Of a stretch of 52,576 nt of DNA, positions 1 to 10,700 are shown one piece after another. Below the pieces are notes generated by a model, which searched no databases, was not told the DNA's origin, and saw only the letters and a list, made by a program, of their open reading frames with translations. The first letter of the stretch is position 1, and the number at the start of each line of letters is the position of its first letter. The position numbers and the translations under genes were made by a program. The stretch lies in the NCBI GenBank assembly GCA_025451455.1, contig JANWKI010000016.1, positions 1-52,576 of the forward strand, written 5' to 3'. Source of the stretch: Ignavibacteria bacterium (GTDB lineage Bacteria > Bacteroidota > Ignavibacteria > Tepidaquicellales > OLB5).

Positions 1-156
1 CAGGGCAAAGAGGTTGCAAATCCGGTCGAAGAAAAGCTCTCAGCCGGGAGTTATGAGTTCAAATTTGATGCTTCGAAATTATCTTCCGGAACTTATTTCT
101 ATAAGATGATAACATCAGACTTTACGGAAACAAAAAAGATGATTCTCGTTAAATAA
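1..156 (+). CDS. C-terminal fragment of a T9SS-secreted protein (sorting domain)
   Basis: The window opens inside a gene read in frame from base 1 to the TAA at 154-156, giving 51 residues. These match the last half of a type IX secretion sorting domain: a GSYEFKFDASKLSSGTYFYK-like strand pair followed by the terminal TETKKMILVK. The same ending (TKKMILVK or TKKMMLIK) closes the complete cargo proteins at 191-2767 and 11981-13822. The protein is therefore predicted to be exported across the outer membrane by T9SS and processed by PorU. The catalytic or binding part lies upstream of the window and cannot be judged. The next cargo gene starts 34 bases downstream, so the two may be co-transcribed. 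Confidence 0.85.
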   Translation, partial: QGKEVANPVEEKLSAGSYEFKFDASKLSSGTYFYKMITSDFTETKKMILVK

Positions 157-190
157 CCAAATAATAACAAACAGCAAGGGAGTCAAAAAA

Positions 191-2767
191 ATGAAAACAC
201 TTAATTTAATTACAGTATTCATATCGATGGTATTAATATTTCTTTTAAGTTCTGAACAATCCCAAAAGGCGGGAACAACGGAGAAGATCAATCAAGTAAC
301 TGAAGAAACTGAACACAAACTGGCCGAAACTGAAAAGAAGGAAGGACCAGAGCTCGAACAGGAATATTTCACTAGGTGGCATGAACCGTACGGGAACGTC
401 CTTGAGCCGGTTCAAATGAACCAGATCTGGGAAGATATAAACAGATTACCTAAAGAAACTGAACTTAATCAGCTCCCTGTTAATTCGTGGACATGTATTG
501 GACCTTATGGAATGTCTGTAATTAATACCAATGCTCGATATACAGGGCGCATACTCGATATAGATTTGCTTAACTCTTATCCTCAGTTTCAGCTGGATTT
601 CAGGGTTGCTTCGGCAAGCGGCGGTATATGGTCTTTGCTAACAATTCCGCTACCCGGTATACCTGTTTGTATATCAAACAATGATATTACTTCTCAGTCA
701 ATCAGCTGTGTGGCTACTCATCCCTTCAATACCGACATAATTTTCACCGGAACAGGAGAGTCCCAGCAAAGAGCAGGCACCGGGTTGTGGAAAACAACTA
801 ATGGCGGACAAAACTGGGAGCATGTTTCTATGGTACCGCAGCCGGGGGCTTTTTACAGGATAAAGTTCAATCCCGGCAACCCAACCAGGCTGCATACTGT
901 AACCGAACTCGGTTATTACCGTTCAGATAACAGCGGTTTAACATGGACAAGGTATTTTACCGGAAACGTAACAGATATGGCAATCAGGCCGGATAATCCA
1001 AACTATATCTTCATAACTAAAAACGGAGATAGTTTAACAGGCGGAGTATATTCTTCAGTCAACGGCGGAACAAACTGGACAAAGCTAACTTCCGGAATTG
1101 CCACTACAAATGTCGGACGGAGCTCCATTACTTTGTGCAGAACTAACCCAAATATTATCTATGCATCCCTGGGTCAAAGGGACGATAATTCATTGCTTGG
1201 TGTTTGGAAATCCATCAACAATGGAGCAAGCTGGTCAAATGTAACTCCTGGCTCTGATATAGGGGGGAATGCATGGTATAACAATGTTATTTCTGTTTCG
1301 CCAACTAATTCTAATGTAGTTCTGGTTGCAATGACACAGATGGCAAGGACAACAAACGGTGGAAGCTCATGGACTTTGATCAATGATGAAAATCTTCACG
1401 TCGACCACCATGCTTTAACGTGGAGAAACGGTGGTGACACAGTTTATTCAGGCAATGATGGTGGTTTTTCGCGTTCTGTTAATGGTGGAGCAACCTGGAC
1501 CAATACTTATAACAATTACGGAATTACACAATTTTATAATTTCGATGTAGGTGTAAGTAATACAGCAGTAATATTCGGAGGCTCCCAGGATAACGGTGTT
1601 TTGGGAACAACAACTTTTAACGGGGGAAGTGCGAACTGGCAGCATACTCTCGGCGGAGACGGAGCAGGTATTGCCATCGATCCAACAAATGCTGCAAGAA
1701 TTTATAGTGTGAACGGTGCATACGGCGGCTCATATCTTTTCTTTAGGCAAAAGTCCGGCAATACGGGCCAGAGCTGGAACAGCTTTAACAGCGGGCTTCC
1801 GGCAAACTCTGATTGGGCTCCCAAAATCAGAGCAGGTTTACAAAACCCTCCTGTTTTATATACTAATGTAACTAATTATGTGTATTCTTCATCCAGCCCC
1901 TATACTTCATGGACTCAATTTTCTGCAGCTTTTACAGGACCTGTAACTAACCTTATTGTACCTAATACAAGCAGTGATAGATTGTTTGCTTGCATTGGCG
2001 GTGGTACACAGAAACTGATGTATTATTATAGTGGCACCTGGCATGATATATCCGCCGGTTTGCCTTCAAATGGGCGTGTGAAGTCAGTACAATCCAAAAC
2101 CAATGTATTAGGAACATATACGTATGCAGTAATGAATGGTTTTTCACCCGGGCAGAAAATTTTCCGGACAACAGATGCAGGGGCAACATGGACAAATGTA
2201 TCAGGCGATTTACCAAATGTTCCTCTTTCAGATGTCGTTATTCATCCATCATTAACTACGAACATACTTTATTTGGGAAGCGAGTTTGGCTGCTACAGAA
2301 CTACTAACGGCGGGACAAACTGGCACAGATGGAATAACGGGATGCCGGAATCTAACATAGTAACTGAATTGAAATATATTGACAGTATCTCTGCTCGCAA
2401 TAAATTTTATATACTGGCAGCAACTTATGGCAGGTCTTTCTGGATACGTGAAATTGGGGGAGACGACCCTGTCAGTATTAATAATAATAATTCAGAAGTT
2501 CCCGATCATTATTCCTTAAGTCAGAATTATCCGAATCCATTCAATCCCGGGACAGTGATCAGCTATGGATTACCTGTTAACAGTTTTGTTACATTGAAAA
2601 TTTATGATGCAGTTGGCAGGGAAATCGAAACCTTGGTAAAAGGAAAATTTAACGCAGGATTGCATCAAGCAGAATGGAATGCAATAAATTACCCGAGTGG
2701 AGTATATTTTTACAAATTAGAATCAGAAGGGTTTATCACCACAAAGAAAATGATACTTGTGAAGTAG
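191..2767 (+). CDS. Secreted Asp-box (BNR/sortilin-like) beta-propeller with T9SS sorting domain
   Basis: This 858-residue protein begins with a hydrophobic signal sequence (residues 1-20). From about residue 190 to 740 it carries many Asp-box repeats of the S/T-x-(D/N)-x-G-x-x-W type, such as TTNGGQNW, SVNGGTNW, SINNGASW and TTDAGATW, the hallmark of sialidase- and VPS10/sortilin-like propellers. A T9SS sorting domain fills about residues 775-858, starting with SLSQNYPNPFNPGT and ending in TKKMILVK. It is predicted to be exported through the outer membrane by the PorU/PorV machinery encoded at the right end of the window. No glycosidase catalytic residues could be identified, so a binding or structural role is as likely as an enzymatic one. 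An AAGGGAG ribosome-binding site precedes the ATG. A terminator follows at 2801. Confidence 0.85.
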   Translation: MKTLNLITVFISMVLIFLLSSEQSQKAGTTEKINQVTEETEHKLAETEKKEGPELEQEYFTRWHEPYGNVLEPVQMNQIWEDINRLPKETELNQLPVNSWTCIGPYGMSVINTNARYTGRILDIDLLNSYPQFQLDFRVASASGGIWSLLTIPLPGIPVCISNNDITSQSISCVATHPFNTDIIFTGTGESQQRAGTGLWKTTNGGQNWEHVSMVPQPGAFYRIKFNPGNPTRLHTVTELGYYRSDNSGLTWTRYFTGNVTDMAIRPDNPNYIFITKNGDSLTGGVYSSVNGGTNWTKLTSGIATTNVGRSSITLCRTNPNIIYASLGQRDDNSLLGVWKSINNGASWSNVTPGSDIGGNAWYNNVISVSPTNSNVVLVAMTQMARTTNGGSSWTLINDENLHVDHHALTWRNGGDTVYSGNDGGFSRSVNGGATWTNTYNNYGITQFYNFDVGVSNTAVIFGGSQDNGVLGTTTFNGGSANWQHTLGGDGAGIAIDPTNAARIYSVNGAYGGSYLFFRQKSGNTGQSWNSFNSGLPANSDWAPKIRAGLQNPPVLYTNVTNYVYSSSSPYTSWTQFSAAFTGPVTNLIVPNTSSDRLFACIGGGTQKLMYYYSGTWHDISAGLPSNGRVKSVQSKTNVLGTYTYAVMNGFSPGQKIFRTTDAGATWTNVSGDLPNVPLSDVVIHPSLTTNILYLGSEFGCYRTTNGGTNWHRWNNGMPESNIVTELKYIDSISARNKFYILAATYGRSFWIREIGGDDPVSINNNNSEVPDHYSLSQNYPNPFNPGTVISYGLPVNSFVTLKIYDAVGREIETLVKGKFNAGLHQAEWNAINYPSGVYFYKLESEGFITTKKMILVK

Positions 2768-2800
2768 TAAATGTAAAGAGAGTTCAGTGATTTAAAATGA

Positions 2801-2832
2801 AAAACCCGTCTTAATAAGACGGGTTTTGTTTT
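2801..2832. terminator. Rho-independent terminator, probably bidirectional
   Basis: A perfect 12-bp stem (AAAACCCGTCTT paired with AAGACGGGTTTT, loop AAT) is followed by TTTTGTTTT on the plus strand. It has A residues on its other side, so it can also work on the minus strand. It sits between the convergent propeller gene (ending 2767) and the lipoprotein gene (ending 2890). Confidence 0.9.
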
Positions 2833-2889
2833 ATGGCATTTTTTATTTATTGGCCCGGAAGATTGAAACACCAGGTCATCTCTCAATAT

Positions 2890-3405
2890 CTACCTTGGTA
2901 ATGAACCACTGCCTGCGGCTAATACTATACCATCTCTTGTAGCCTGCCAGTTGAAATCCATGCTTGGTCTTCTGGTTATTTTAACATCGATCCAAAGCGG
3001 CCTTCCAATCTGCCCGGGTTGAATAGGCTGTCCGAACTGTCCTGCTTTTACACCTATTTTGCCTTTTGATCTGTCAGTTGTATTATTATCCATTATCCAT
3101 CCCGAAGGAAATGTGCTGAAACCGATTATTGCCGTTGTTGTATCAATAAATTGTACATGGAAATCATTGATGATTGTATCAGTCATATTATTGGTTACTT
3201 TAAAATAGTAACCGTCTACATTCCCTTTTACAACTTCGACGGAAATATTACTTGTAAGGTTACCGGTTTCGGTATTTATTGAAATTGATTCGTTCTGAGA
3301 CGGGCCAAAAATATTTGAATTTTCACTGCATGCTGAAAAAATTACCATTATTGCAAGTAATGCTGCAAATAACGCTGATTTTATGCTGATTTTTGTGTTT
3401 TTCAT
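2890..3405 (-). CDS. Small secreted lipoprotein of unknown function
   Basis: The gene encodes 171 residues starting with a basic n-region, a hydrophobic stretch and a lipobox (IFSAC, Cys26). It should therefore be lipidated and anchored in a membrane facing the periplasm or cell surface. The rest is a beta-rich domain without a family I recognise; it contains TNNMTDTIINDFHVQF and a GQFGQPIQPGQIGRPLW loop rich in Gly, Pro and Gln. The ATG is well supported: AAGGAGG lies 8 bases upstream, and a TAnnTTTG promoter element (TATCTTTG) lies at 3445-3452. The gene faces hutI divergently and converges on the propeller gene, so it is probably monocistronic. The function is unknown. Confidence 0.75.
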   Translation of the reverse strand: MKNTKISIKSALFAALLAIMVIFSACSENSNIFGPSQNESISINTETGNLTSNISVEVVKGNVDGYYFKVTNNMTDTIINDFHVQFIDTTTAIIGFSTFPSGWIMDNNTTDRSKGKIGVKAGQFGQPIQPGQIGRPLWIDVKITRRPSMDFNWQATRDGIVLAAGSGSLPR

Positions 3406-3444
3406 TTTATTATCCTCCTTAGGATGTTTAATTTTTTACTTATA

Positions 3445-3452
3445 CAAAGATA
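3445..3452 (-). promoter_or_regulatory. TAnnTTTG promoter element upstream of the lipoprotein gene
   Basis: On the minus strand this reads TATCTTTG, matching the -7 element known for Bacteroidetes housekeeping promoters. A TTTG lies 15 bases further upstream (3468-3471) as a possible upstream element, although the spacing is shorter than the usual 17-23. The element is 40 bases from the start codon, leaving room for the strong AAGGAGG site. Confidence 0.5.
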
Positions 3453-3555
3453 TTTTTAAACCTTGCACAAACCTTATCAATTTCCTTAACACCTGAAATC
3501 AGCTTTGAAAATCATCTTTGTTGGTCTTATCACCGCCAACACGTATATTTGTAAT

Positions 3556-4788
3556 ATGAACTTACTGATTGAAAACGCAAAACAGATAGTAACTTGCCAT
3601 ACCAAAGGCAGAAAATACAAAGCAGGTAAATTCCAGTCCGAAATAGGGTTGATTGAAAATGCCAGCATTTATGTTGAAAACGGCAGGATAAAATGGCTCG
3701 GTAAAAAAATTCCCGCTTCCATTAAAAAGCTGAACATTAAGAAGATTGATGCAAATAATAAGACAGTTCTACCGGGTTTTATCGATTCGCATACTCATTT
3801 AGTATTTGCAGGCGATAGGGCAAATGAATACTCAATGAGGATTAAAGGAAGTACTTATGAGGAAATTGCAAAAGCCTGGGGAGGCATAATCAGTACCGTT
3901 AAGGCAGTCAGAAAAGCAGCAAAAATCGAGCTGAAAAAACTTGCCTTACGGAGGATTCTGTCATCTGTTTCTTTTGGAGTTACAACTATTGAGGCAAAAT
4001 CCGGTTACGGACTTGATACCAAAACAGAGATCAAAATGCTTGAGGTCATTAATGAACTCAACAGAGAAAGCCCTATTGATGTATATTCTACTTTCCTGGG
4101 AGCTCATGCATTTCCAAAAGATAAATCCGGAAGTGAATATATTGATGAGATCCTTTATGAAATGATACCATTAATAGCTAAGCGTAATCTTGCAACTTAT
4201 ATTGATGCTTTTTGCGAAAAGAATTATTTTTCGGTCAGTGAAATAAAAAAAATATTCAAGCAGGGCATTAGATTCGGCTTAGTGCCTAAACTTCACACTA
4301 ACCAGTTTTATTCAATTGGCGGAATAAAGGCAGCCGTAGAATGCGGTGCAATATCAGTTGATCATCTTGAAGTAATGAACAGTAAGGATATAAACGCACT
4401 TAGAGGCAGCGATACTGTTGCTTGTTTACTTCCGGCAGTGTCGTATTTTCTTGATATTCCCTATACCCCTGCAAGAAAACTAATTGAGAATAAAATACCA
4501 GTGGCTCTTGCTACTGACTTTAACCCGGGAAGCGCTATGAGTGAAAATATCCAGCTTACAATGAGCTTGGCTGTACAAATGTTAAAGATGAATATAGAAG
4601 AGACAATCAATGCTGTAACCATTAATGCTGCTGCAGCTCTTGGTGTATCGCATAATACAGGAAGCATTGAGCCCGGGAAACAGGGCGATATACTTATTTT
4701 TGATACACCGGGATACAGAGATATTATATATCATTTTGGAGTAAATCAGCTGGATAAGGTGATAAAACGCGGTAAAGTAATAAATTAA
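3556..4788 (+). CDS. hutI: Imidazolonepropionase (histidine degradation)
   Basis: HutI hydrolyses imidazolone-5-propionate to N-formimino-L-glutamate, the third step of histidine catabolism. The protein has amidohydrolase-superfamily metal motifs: LPGFIDSHTHLVFAG (metal-binding HTH), PKLHTNQF, SVDHLEV and LATDFNPGS (active-site Asp). I chose the ATG at 3556 (MNLLIENAKQIVTC), giving 410 residues, the normal family length. The in-frame ATG 51 bases earlier would add an atypical hydrophobic tail and lies in the shared promoter region. The next histidine-pathway gene, the bifunctional FTCD, follows after a 668-bp gap. No hutH or hutU lies in the window. Confidence 0.93.
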   Translation: MNLLIENAKQIVTCHTKGRKYKAGKFQSEIGLIENASIYVENGRIKWLGKKIPASIKKLNIKKIDANNKTVLPGFIDSHTHLVFAGDRANEYSMRIKGSTYEEIAKAWGGIISTVKAVRKAAKIELKKLALRRILSSVSFGVTTIEAKSGYGLDTKTEIKMLEVINELNRESPIDVYSTFLGAHAFPKDKSGSEYIDEILYEMIPLIAKRNLATYIDAFCEKNYFSVSEIKKIFKQGIRFGLVPKLHTNQFYSIGGIKAAVECGAISVDHLEVMNSKDINALRGSDTVACLLPAVSYFLDIPYTPARKLIENKIPVALATDFNPGSAMSENIQLTMSLAVQMLKMNIEETINAVTINAAAALGVSHNTGSIEPGKQGDILIFDTPGYRDIIYHFGVNQLDKVIKRGKVIN

Positions 4789-7700
4789 TTTGATGATTAA
4801 TAATTTATCTGAGATCCCCGATATTCAAATTTTGAAATATTGGTGAAAATGCAGGACAAAATAATCTGTCACCTTTGAATATATTTCTCTCAGACCCTAA
4901 CTCGAAAATAATAATCCATTTGACTGCATAATTACTTAAGAAATTACTCCTTTTACGGTGCGAGAATTATATACCATAATAGTTAGTATTGAGCTAAAAA
5001 TCATATTTTAACTGAAAAAACATGACTTTAATCCTTCACCTGTTCACGGTATTTACATCAAAGAAAAGACTGACTAACTTTGAATCAAATGAAAATGATG
5101 TACCCCACAAATGAATAAGTATAAAGAAATTGCCGTAATATTTTACCTTACTTTGGCTTTTGTTTTACTAAATCTTGCAATCTGAAGCAGATTTTATTTA
5201 AATACTTTATTATTTGTTGACATTATTTTGTTACAAATGTTCTTACTTTCCCCAATGACTGTAAGAATTGTTTCAATATACGTACATTCATGCATTTCTC
5301 CTGAAACCCCGCTTTTTTTCAAAGCGGGGTTTCACTTTTTCCGGAAATACATCCAAATAAAGTAATCATCATCATCTGTTATTGTGAATAAATCATACAT
5401 TTAAACAATCATTTTTAAATGCTAACTTTGTAAATAATTCTTAATTTTCCAATCTAATGAGAAAAATTGTCGAGTGTGTACCAAATATTTCCGAAGGCAG
5501 GGATGAAAGTATTATTAATGCATGCGCTGATGCTGTCAGAGCAGTAGATGGTGTTACGCTTCTGGATGTTGACCCGGGGAAATCTACTAACAGAACCGTT
5601 TTTACATTTGTGGGTGATCCTGTTTCCATAGTTGAAGGTGCATTTCAATTTGCTAAAAAAGCATATGAACTTATCGATATGACAAAACATTCCGGCGCTC
5701 ATCCGCGCATGGGTGCTGTTGATGTTGTTCCATTTGTTCCGGTTTCGGGGGTTACAACTTCTGATTGTGTTGAGTGTTCTAAAAAATTCGCAAAGAGGGC
5801 AGGTGAAGAGCTTGGCGTACCCGTTTACCTTTATGAAGAGGCTTCAAAGGATCCGAAGAGAAAATCATTGAAACAGATCCGTGCAGGTGAGTACGAAGGT
5901 TTAAAAAATAAGATTGTAAAAAAGGAATGGAAACCCGATTTCGGCCCTCAGGAATTTGTTCCCTCATCCGGTGCTACTGTAACGGGTGCAAGATTCTTCC
6001 TTATTGCTTACAACGTAAATATACTTGGTACAAAAGAACAGGCGCACAGGATTGCACTAAATATCCGTGAACAGGGCAGGGGACCCAAAGATCCGGGTAA
6101 ATTAAAGGCAATAAAAGCTATCGGATGGTATGTTGATGAATATAACATGGCGCAGGTTTCTATCAACCTTGATAATTATAAAATTACTCCGCCTCATATT
6201 GTATTTGAAGAGTGCGTTAAGGATGCCATGGAAATGAACCTTGCTGCAGCAGGGAGTGAACTTGTGGGTCTTATTCCCCTGGAAGCGATGCTTATGGCTG
6301 CTGAGTATTACATAAAAAAGGAAAAGCTGTTTATAATTGATGAGAAGCAAAAGATAAGGCTTGCCGTTGAACGGCTTGGACTGAATTCAGTATCACCATT
6401 TATACCAGAAAAAAGAATAATAGAATATATGATATCAGAAAAGAAAAATGAACCGCTTGCTTCTATGACCGTCAGGGATTTCATCGAGCTTGTCGGGGCA
6501 AGAACTTCAGCACCGGGAGGCGGAAGCGTTTCGGCGCTTATTGCTGCAATGGGAGCAGCGCTTGGAGCTATGATGGGCTGGATGAGTTACGGGAGCAAGA
6601 AATTTGAGCATCTTGATTCCAAAATGAGGAAACTGATACCGCCTCTGCATGAAAATATGATGAAGCTTATCCCGATGATAGATGCTGATACGAATGCATT
6701 TAATGATTACATGACTGCAATGAAGCTGCCAAAAGGCACTGATAAGGAAAACAAGCTGAGAAATGAAAAAATGCAGGAAGGATTGAAAAAGGCCATTAAC
6801 GTACCGCTTGAAGTAATGCGGACTGCGGATTCATGCTGGCCGGAAATGACAGAGCTTGCTAAAATTGGGAATGTGAATTCAGCTAGCGATCTTGCAGTTG
6901 GTGCAAAATCGCTTGAAACAGGAATATGGGGAGCCTTTAAGAATGTTGAGATAAACCTTGTGCAAATTAAAGATGATAAATATAAGAAAGTAGTACTGAA
7001 AGAAGGAAATGAGATCATGAGTAGGGCTGCAAAGAATCTGGCAAACATTGAAAAAATATTACTTGGAAGAAAGTAAACATTTTAATTCTCATACCCGGGC
7101 CGTAGCTTAGGAATGAGAATATGAACTTAAAATATATATCTTACGGAAGTTTCTGATCCTTCTTATCAAACTCATCCCGTGTCATAAGCTTTATTCCGTT
7201 TGCGCCAAGACCTGCGTTTACTTTGCTCAGATAGTTCTTATAAACTTCGTCGATCTTTTTCACAGCAGACTGTATTTCAGTTTCAAACCCTCCAATTCTC
7301 TCAATCTGTGCTTCGGTAGGCCTGCCGTTAAACCAGGCTACAGAAGTATAAAGGTTGCCCAGTCTTTCTCTCAATTGTTCCTCGCCGGTAATCTGCCCTT
7401 CTTTAGTAGCAACAAGTTCTTTGCGGATCTCTTCCAGCTTATCTATTAGCGTTTTACCGGCTGATTTTTCTACTTTTCCTTCTTCAATTAATTTAGAAGT
7501 TTCAGTCTGCACTTTATTTATATTTTCAACCGCAAAAGCGAGGTCTTCCTCCATCTTAAAGATCTTCATGGAGGTTTCATACTGAAGTGCTATATCTTCT
7601 TTACTGTACGGCGAAAGCGGATTTACTTTAAGGTCAATAGTACCTTCAATAATTTTATTCCCAGCAAAGAGCTTAATCGGATATACCCCTTCCTGAACGA

Positions 7701-10700
7701 ACGGAGAAGCAAACCCGCTTTGATCCGGCCTGACGCCTTTTGCAACTTTTGGCGGTTTAACACGCATATCCCAGGTAATCCTGTTAATACCTTTTCTTTT
7801 TGTGCCGGGTATGGATTTAAGCATTACTCCGCTTTGGTCGTAAATTTCAACCTTAACATCGCCGGTAACTACCCTGTCCTTTAAATAATACTCAATTACT
7901 GCATCCTCAGTTGAATTCTCTCCAACATACGTACCTGCCTGATTGGGGAATGTACCTCCAAGGAATCCGCCGTAAGTATAGTTCTGTCTAGTAGGCAAAA
8001 AAGCAGCATCAGAGCCGAGTAATTCCTGTGAAATATTTCTGATCGCAGTCAGGTCATCAATGATCATTATACCTCTTCCGTGAGTAGCAAGCAGCAGGTC
8101 ATTTGTTTCCGGCTGGATTGCGATATCCCTTATTTCTGCATTCGGAACATTTGCAGAATATTGAGCCCAGCTGGCACCTCCATCGATACTGATAAACAAA
8201 CCAAATACAGATCCTGCAAACAGCAGGTTTGGACTGATAATATCCTGTTTGATCTTGTGTACGTACCCGTTAATATCATTTGTAGCAATTGATATCCATG
8301 TTTTTCCCAGATCAGTAGTCTTGTAAATATATGGCTTTTTATCTCCCATTGCATGATTATCAAAAGATACAAATGCAGTGTTCTTTTCAAATTTACTTGC
8401 ATCAATTCCTGATACCCACGCATTCTTGGGTAAGTTCGGAAAATTTTTGACAACATTTGTCCAGCTGGCTCCGGTGTTATCGCTTACCTGAACATTTCCG
8501 TCATCAGTGCCGACCCAGATAATATTTTCATCGGCCGGTGATTCGCAGATAGTAAAAATAGTACAGTGATTTTCCGCTGATGAATTATCGACTGAGAGCC
8601 CTCCCGATTCTTCCTGCTTCTGCTTTTCAGGATCATTTGTAGAAAGGTCAGGAGATATTCTGTCCCAGGTAGTTCCCTTATCCCTTGAACGGTATAAAAA
8701 TTGTGAACCGATATAAATTGTTCCTGGGTTAAGTGTGCTTTGATGTACAGCTGTATTCCAGTTAAACCTGAGCTTTAATGCGTTATCATGTGTCAGAGGT
8801 TTTATATCTCTGTTCTCATTAATTCTTTTATCGAACCTGGTTAAGCCGCCCCCCTGCCATTCCCAATAAATAATATTCGGGTCACTGAGGTCAGGCATGA
8901 CCTGAAAACCGTCACCGAAACCTACTGATTTCCAGTCGCTGTTTTTAATTCCTCCCGGACTGTTTGATGGGCCAAACCATGAACCGTTATCCTGCAAGCC
9001 GCCGTAAACATTGTAGAAAGGTTTGTTGAGATCATAATTAACATGATAGTATTGTGATAAGGGAAGATTGTTAAAGAATATAAAATTATTTCCCCTGTCG
9101 TAAGAAACATACAAACCTCCATCAGTGCCTAAATAAATGTTTTGGGGATTGTTTGGATTTATCCACAAAGCATGATGATCGCCGTGTACCCATCCGCCTT
9201 CAAATGAAGCATCACGGAAAGACTGCCCACCGTCATCACTCATCGATAGAGAAAATGCCGGTCTGTAGATTCTTTTTTCATCGGTCGGGTCAACAGCCAG
9301 TACACTGAAATAGAACGGTCTCGCCGTAACATTTCCGCTGGCGCTGTTTCTTTTCCAGGTGTTACCGCCGTCATTTGATTCAAACAAGCCTGTATTATGT
9401 GATTCAGCAATTGCATAAATTTTTTTCGGGTCTGATGGCGATATTGCCAGGCAGATCCTGCCCAAAATTCCGTCCTCAGTGAATGACTGGTCAATTCTAT
9501 CCCAGCTTTCACCACCGTCAATAGTTTTGTACAATCCGCTTCCTTCACCACCCGAAGAAAAAGCCCAGGGTTTTCTTCTGAATTGCCACATTGATGCGTA
9601 CAGTACCTTCGGATCCTTAGGGTCCATTACAACATCAGCGCATCCGGTTTTTTCATCTATATATAATATCTTTTCCCATGTCGCACCGCCGTCTTTTGTT
9701 TTATACAGTCCCCTGTCTTCGCTATCACCCCATAACGGGCCGGGTGCAGCAACATAAACCACATTACTGTTTGAAGGGTCAATTATAATTCTGGCAATAT
9801 GCTCTGTATTATCAAGCCCTGTTTTTTTCCAGTTGTCTCCGCCGTCATCTGTCTTATATATCCCATCACCAATTGCAACGCTGTTGCGCATGTTCGATTC
9901 ACCTGTACCAACCCATACAACGTTCGGATTCTTTTGGTCAATAGTAATAGCGCCAATAGACTGTGCATATTTATCAAAAACAGATTTGAATACAGCCCCT
10001 CCATTGAGTGTCTTCCATACACCGCCACCGGCAGCGCCAACGTACAGAATTCTTGGGTCACTGTTAACTCCGTCAATAGCCGTTATCCTTCCGCTCATAG
10101 TTGCAGGGCCGATCTGCCTTGACGTCAATGCTCCAAATAAAGCGGAATTTATCTTAACCTGTGCATTTACATGTAAAATACCGAGAAACAAAAATACAGG
10201 AAGGAAATATGATAATGATTTATTAACGATCTTCATTTGTAATTATTTTTAAGTGATTTATAAAACAACAGCGCTTACAAAAAAGTTTTCCCCCGAAGAT
10301 ATAATTCTATTTCTTGGCTTCAGGCATTTTAAAAATTGAATCATCAATTTCAACATTCAATTCTACTTTTTCCATTATGCCGCTTTGCCCCTGCTGCTGC
10401 CCGACTTCCCTGAATTCCAGTGACATGGGGAATGTGATACCTTCTACCTGCTGGTAATTCCCATAAAGCGTCTCTGAATTAATTTCTTTCTCTTTTACTT
10501 TGCGTTTCTTGGTCTCTTTCAGTATCAGGTATGATTGACCATCCAGAAAATAATATGTAACATCACCGTCCTTATCGGTCAGCCTGACCTTGTATACTTC
10601 AGAACCTTCCATATCTTCCTTGCCCATTAGTTCTGCTGTGTAGCCTTTAACTTTGTAATTAACTAAGGGACCTTCAATATCTGCCTGTTCTCTCATCTGC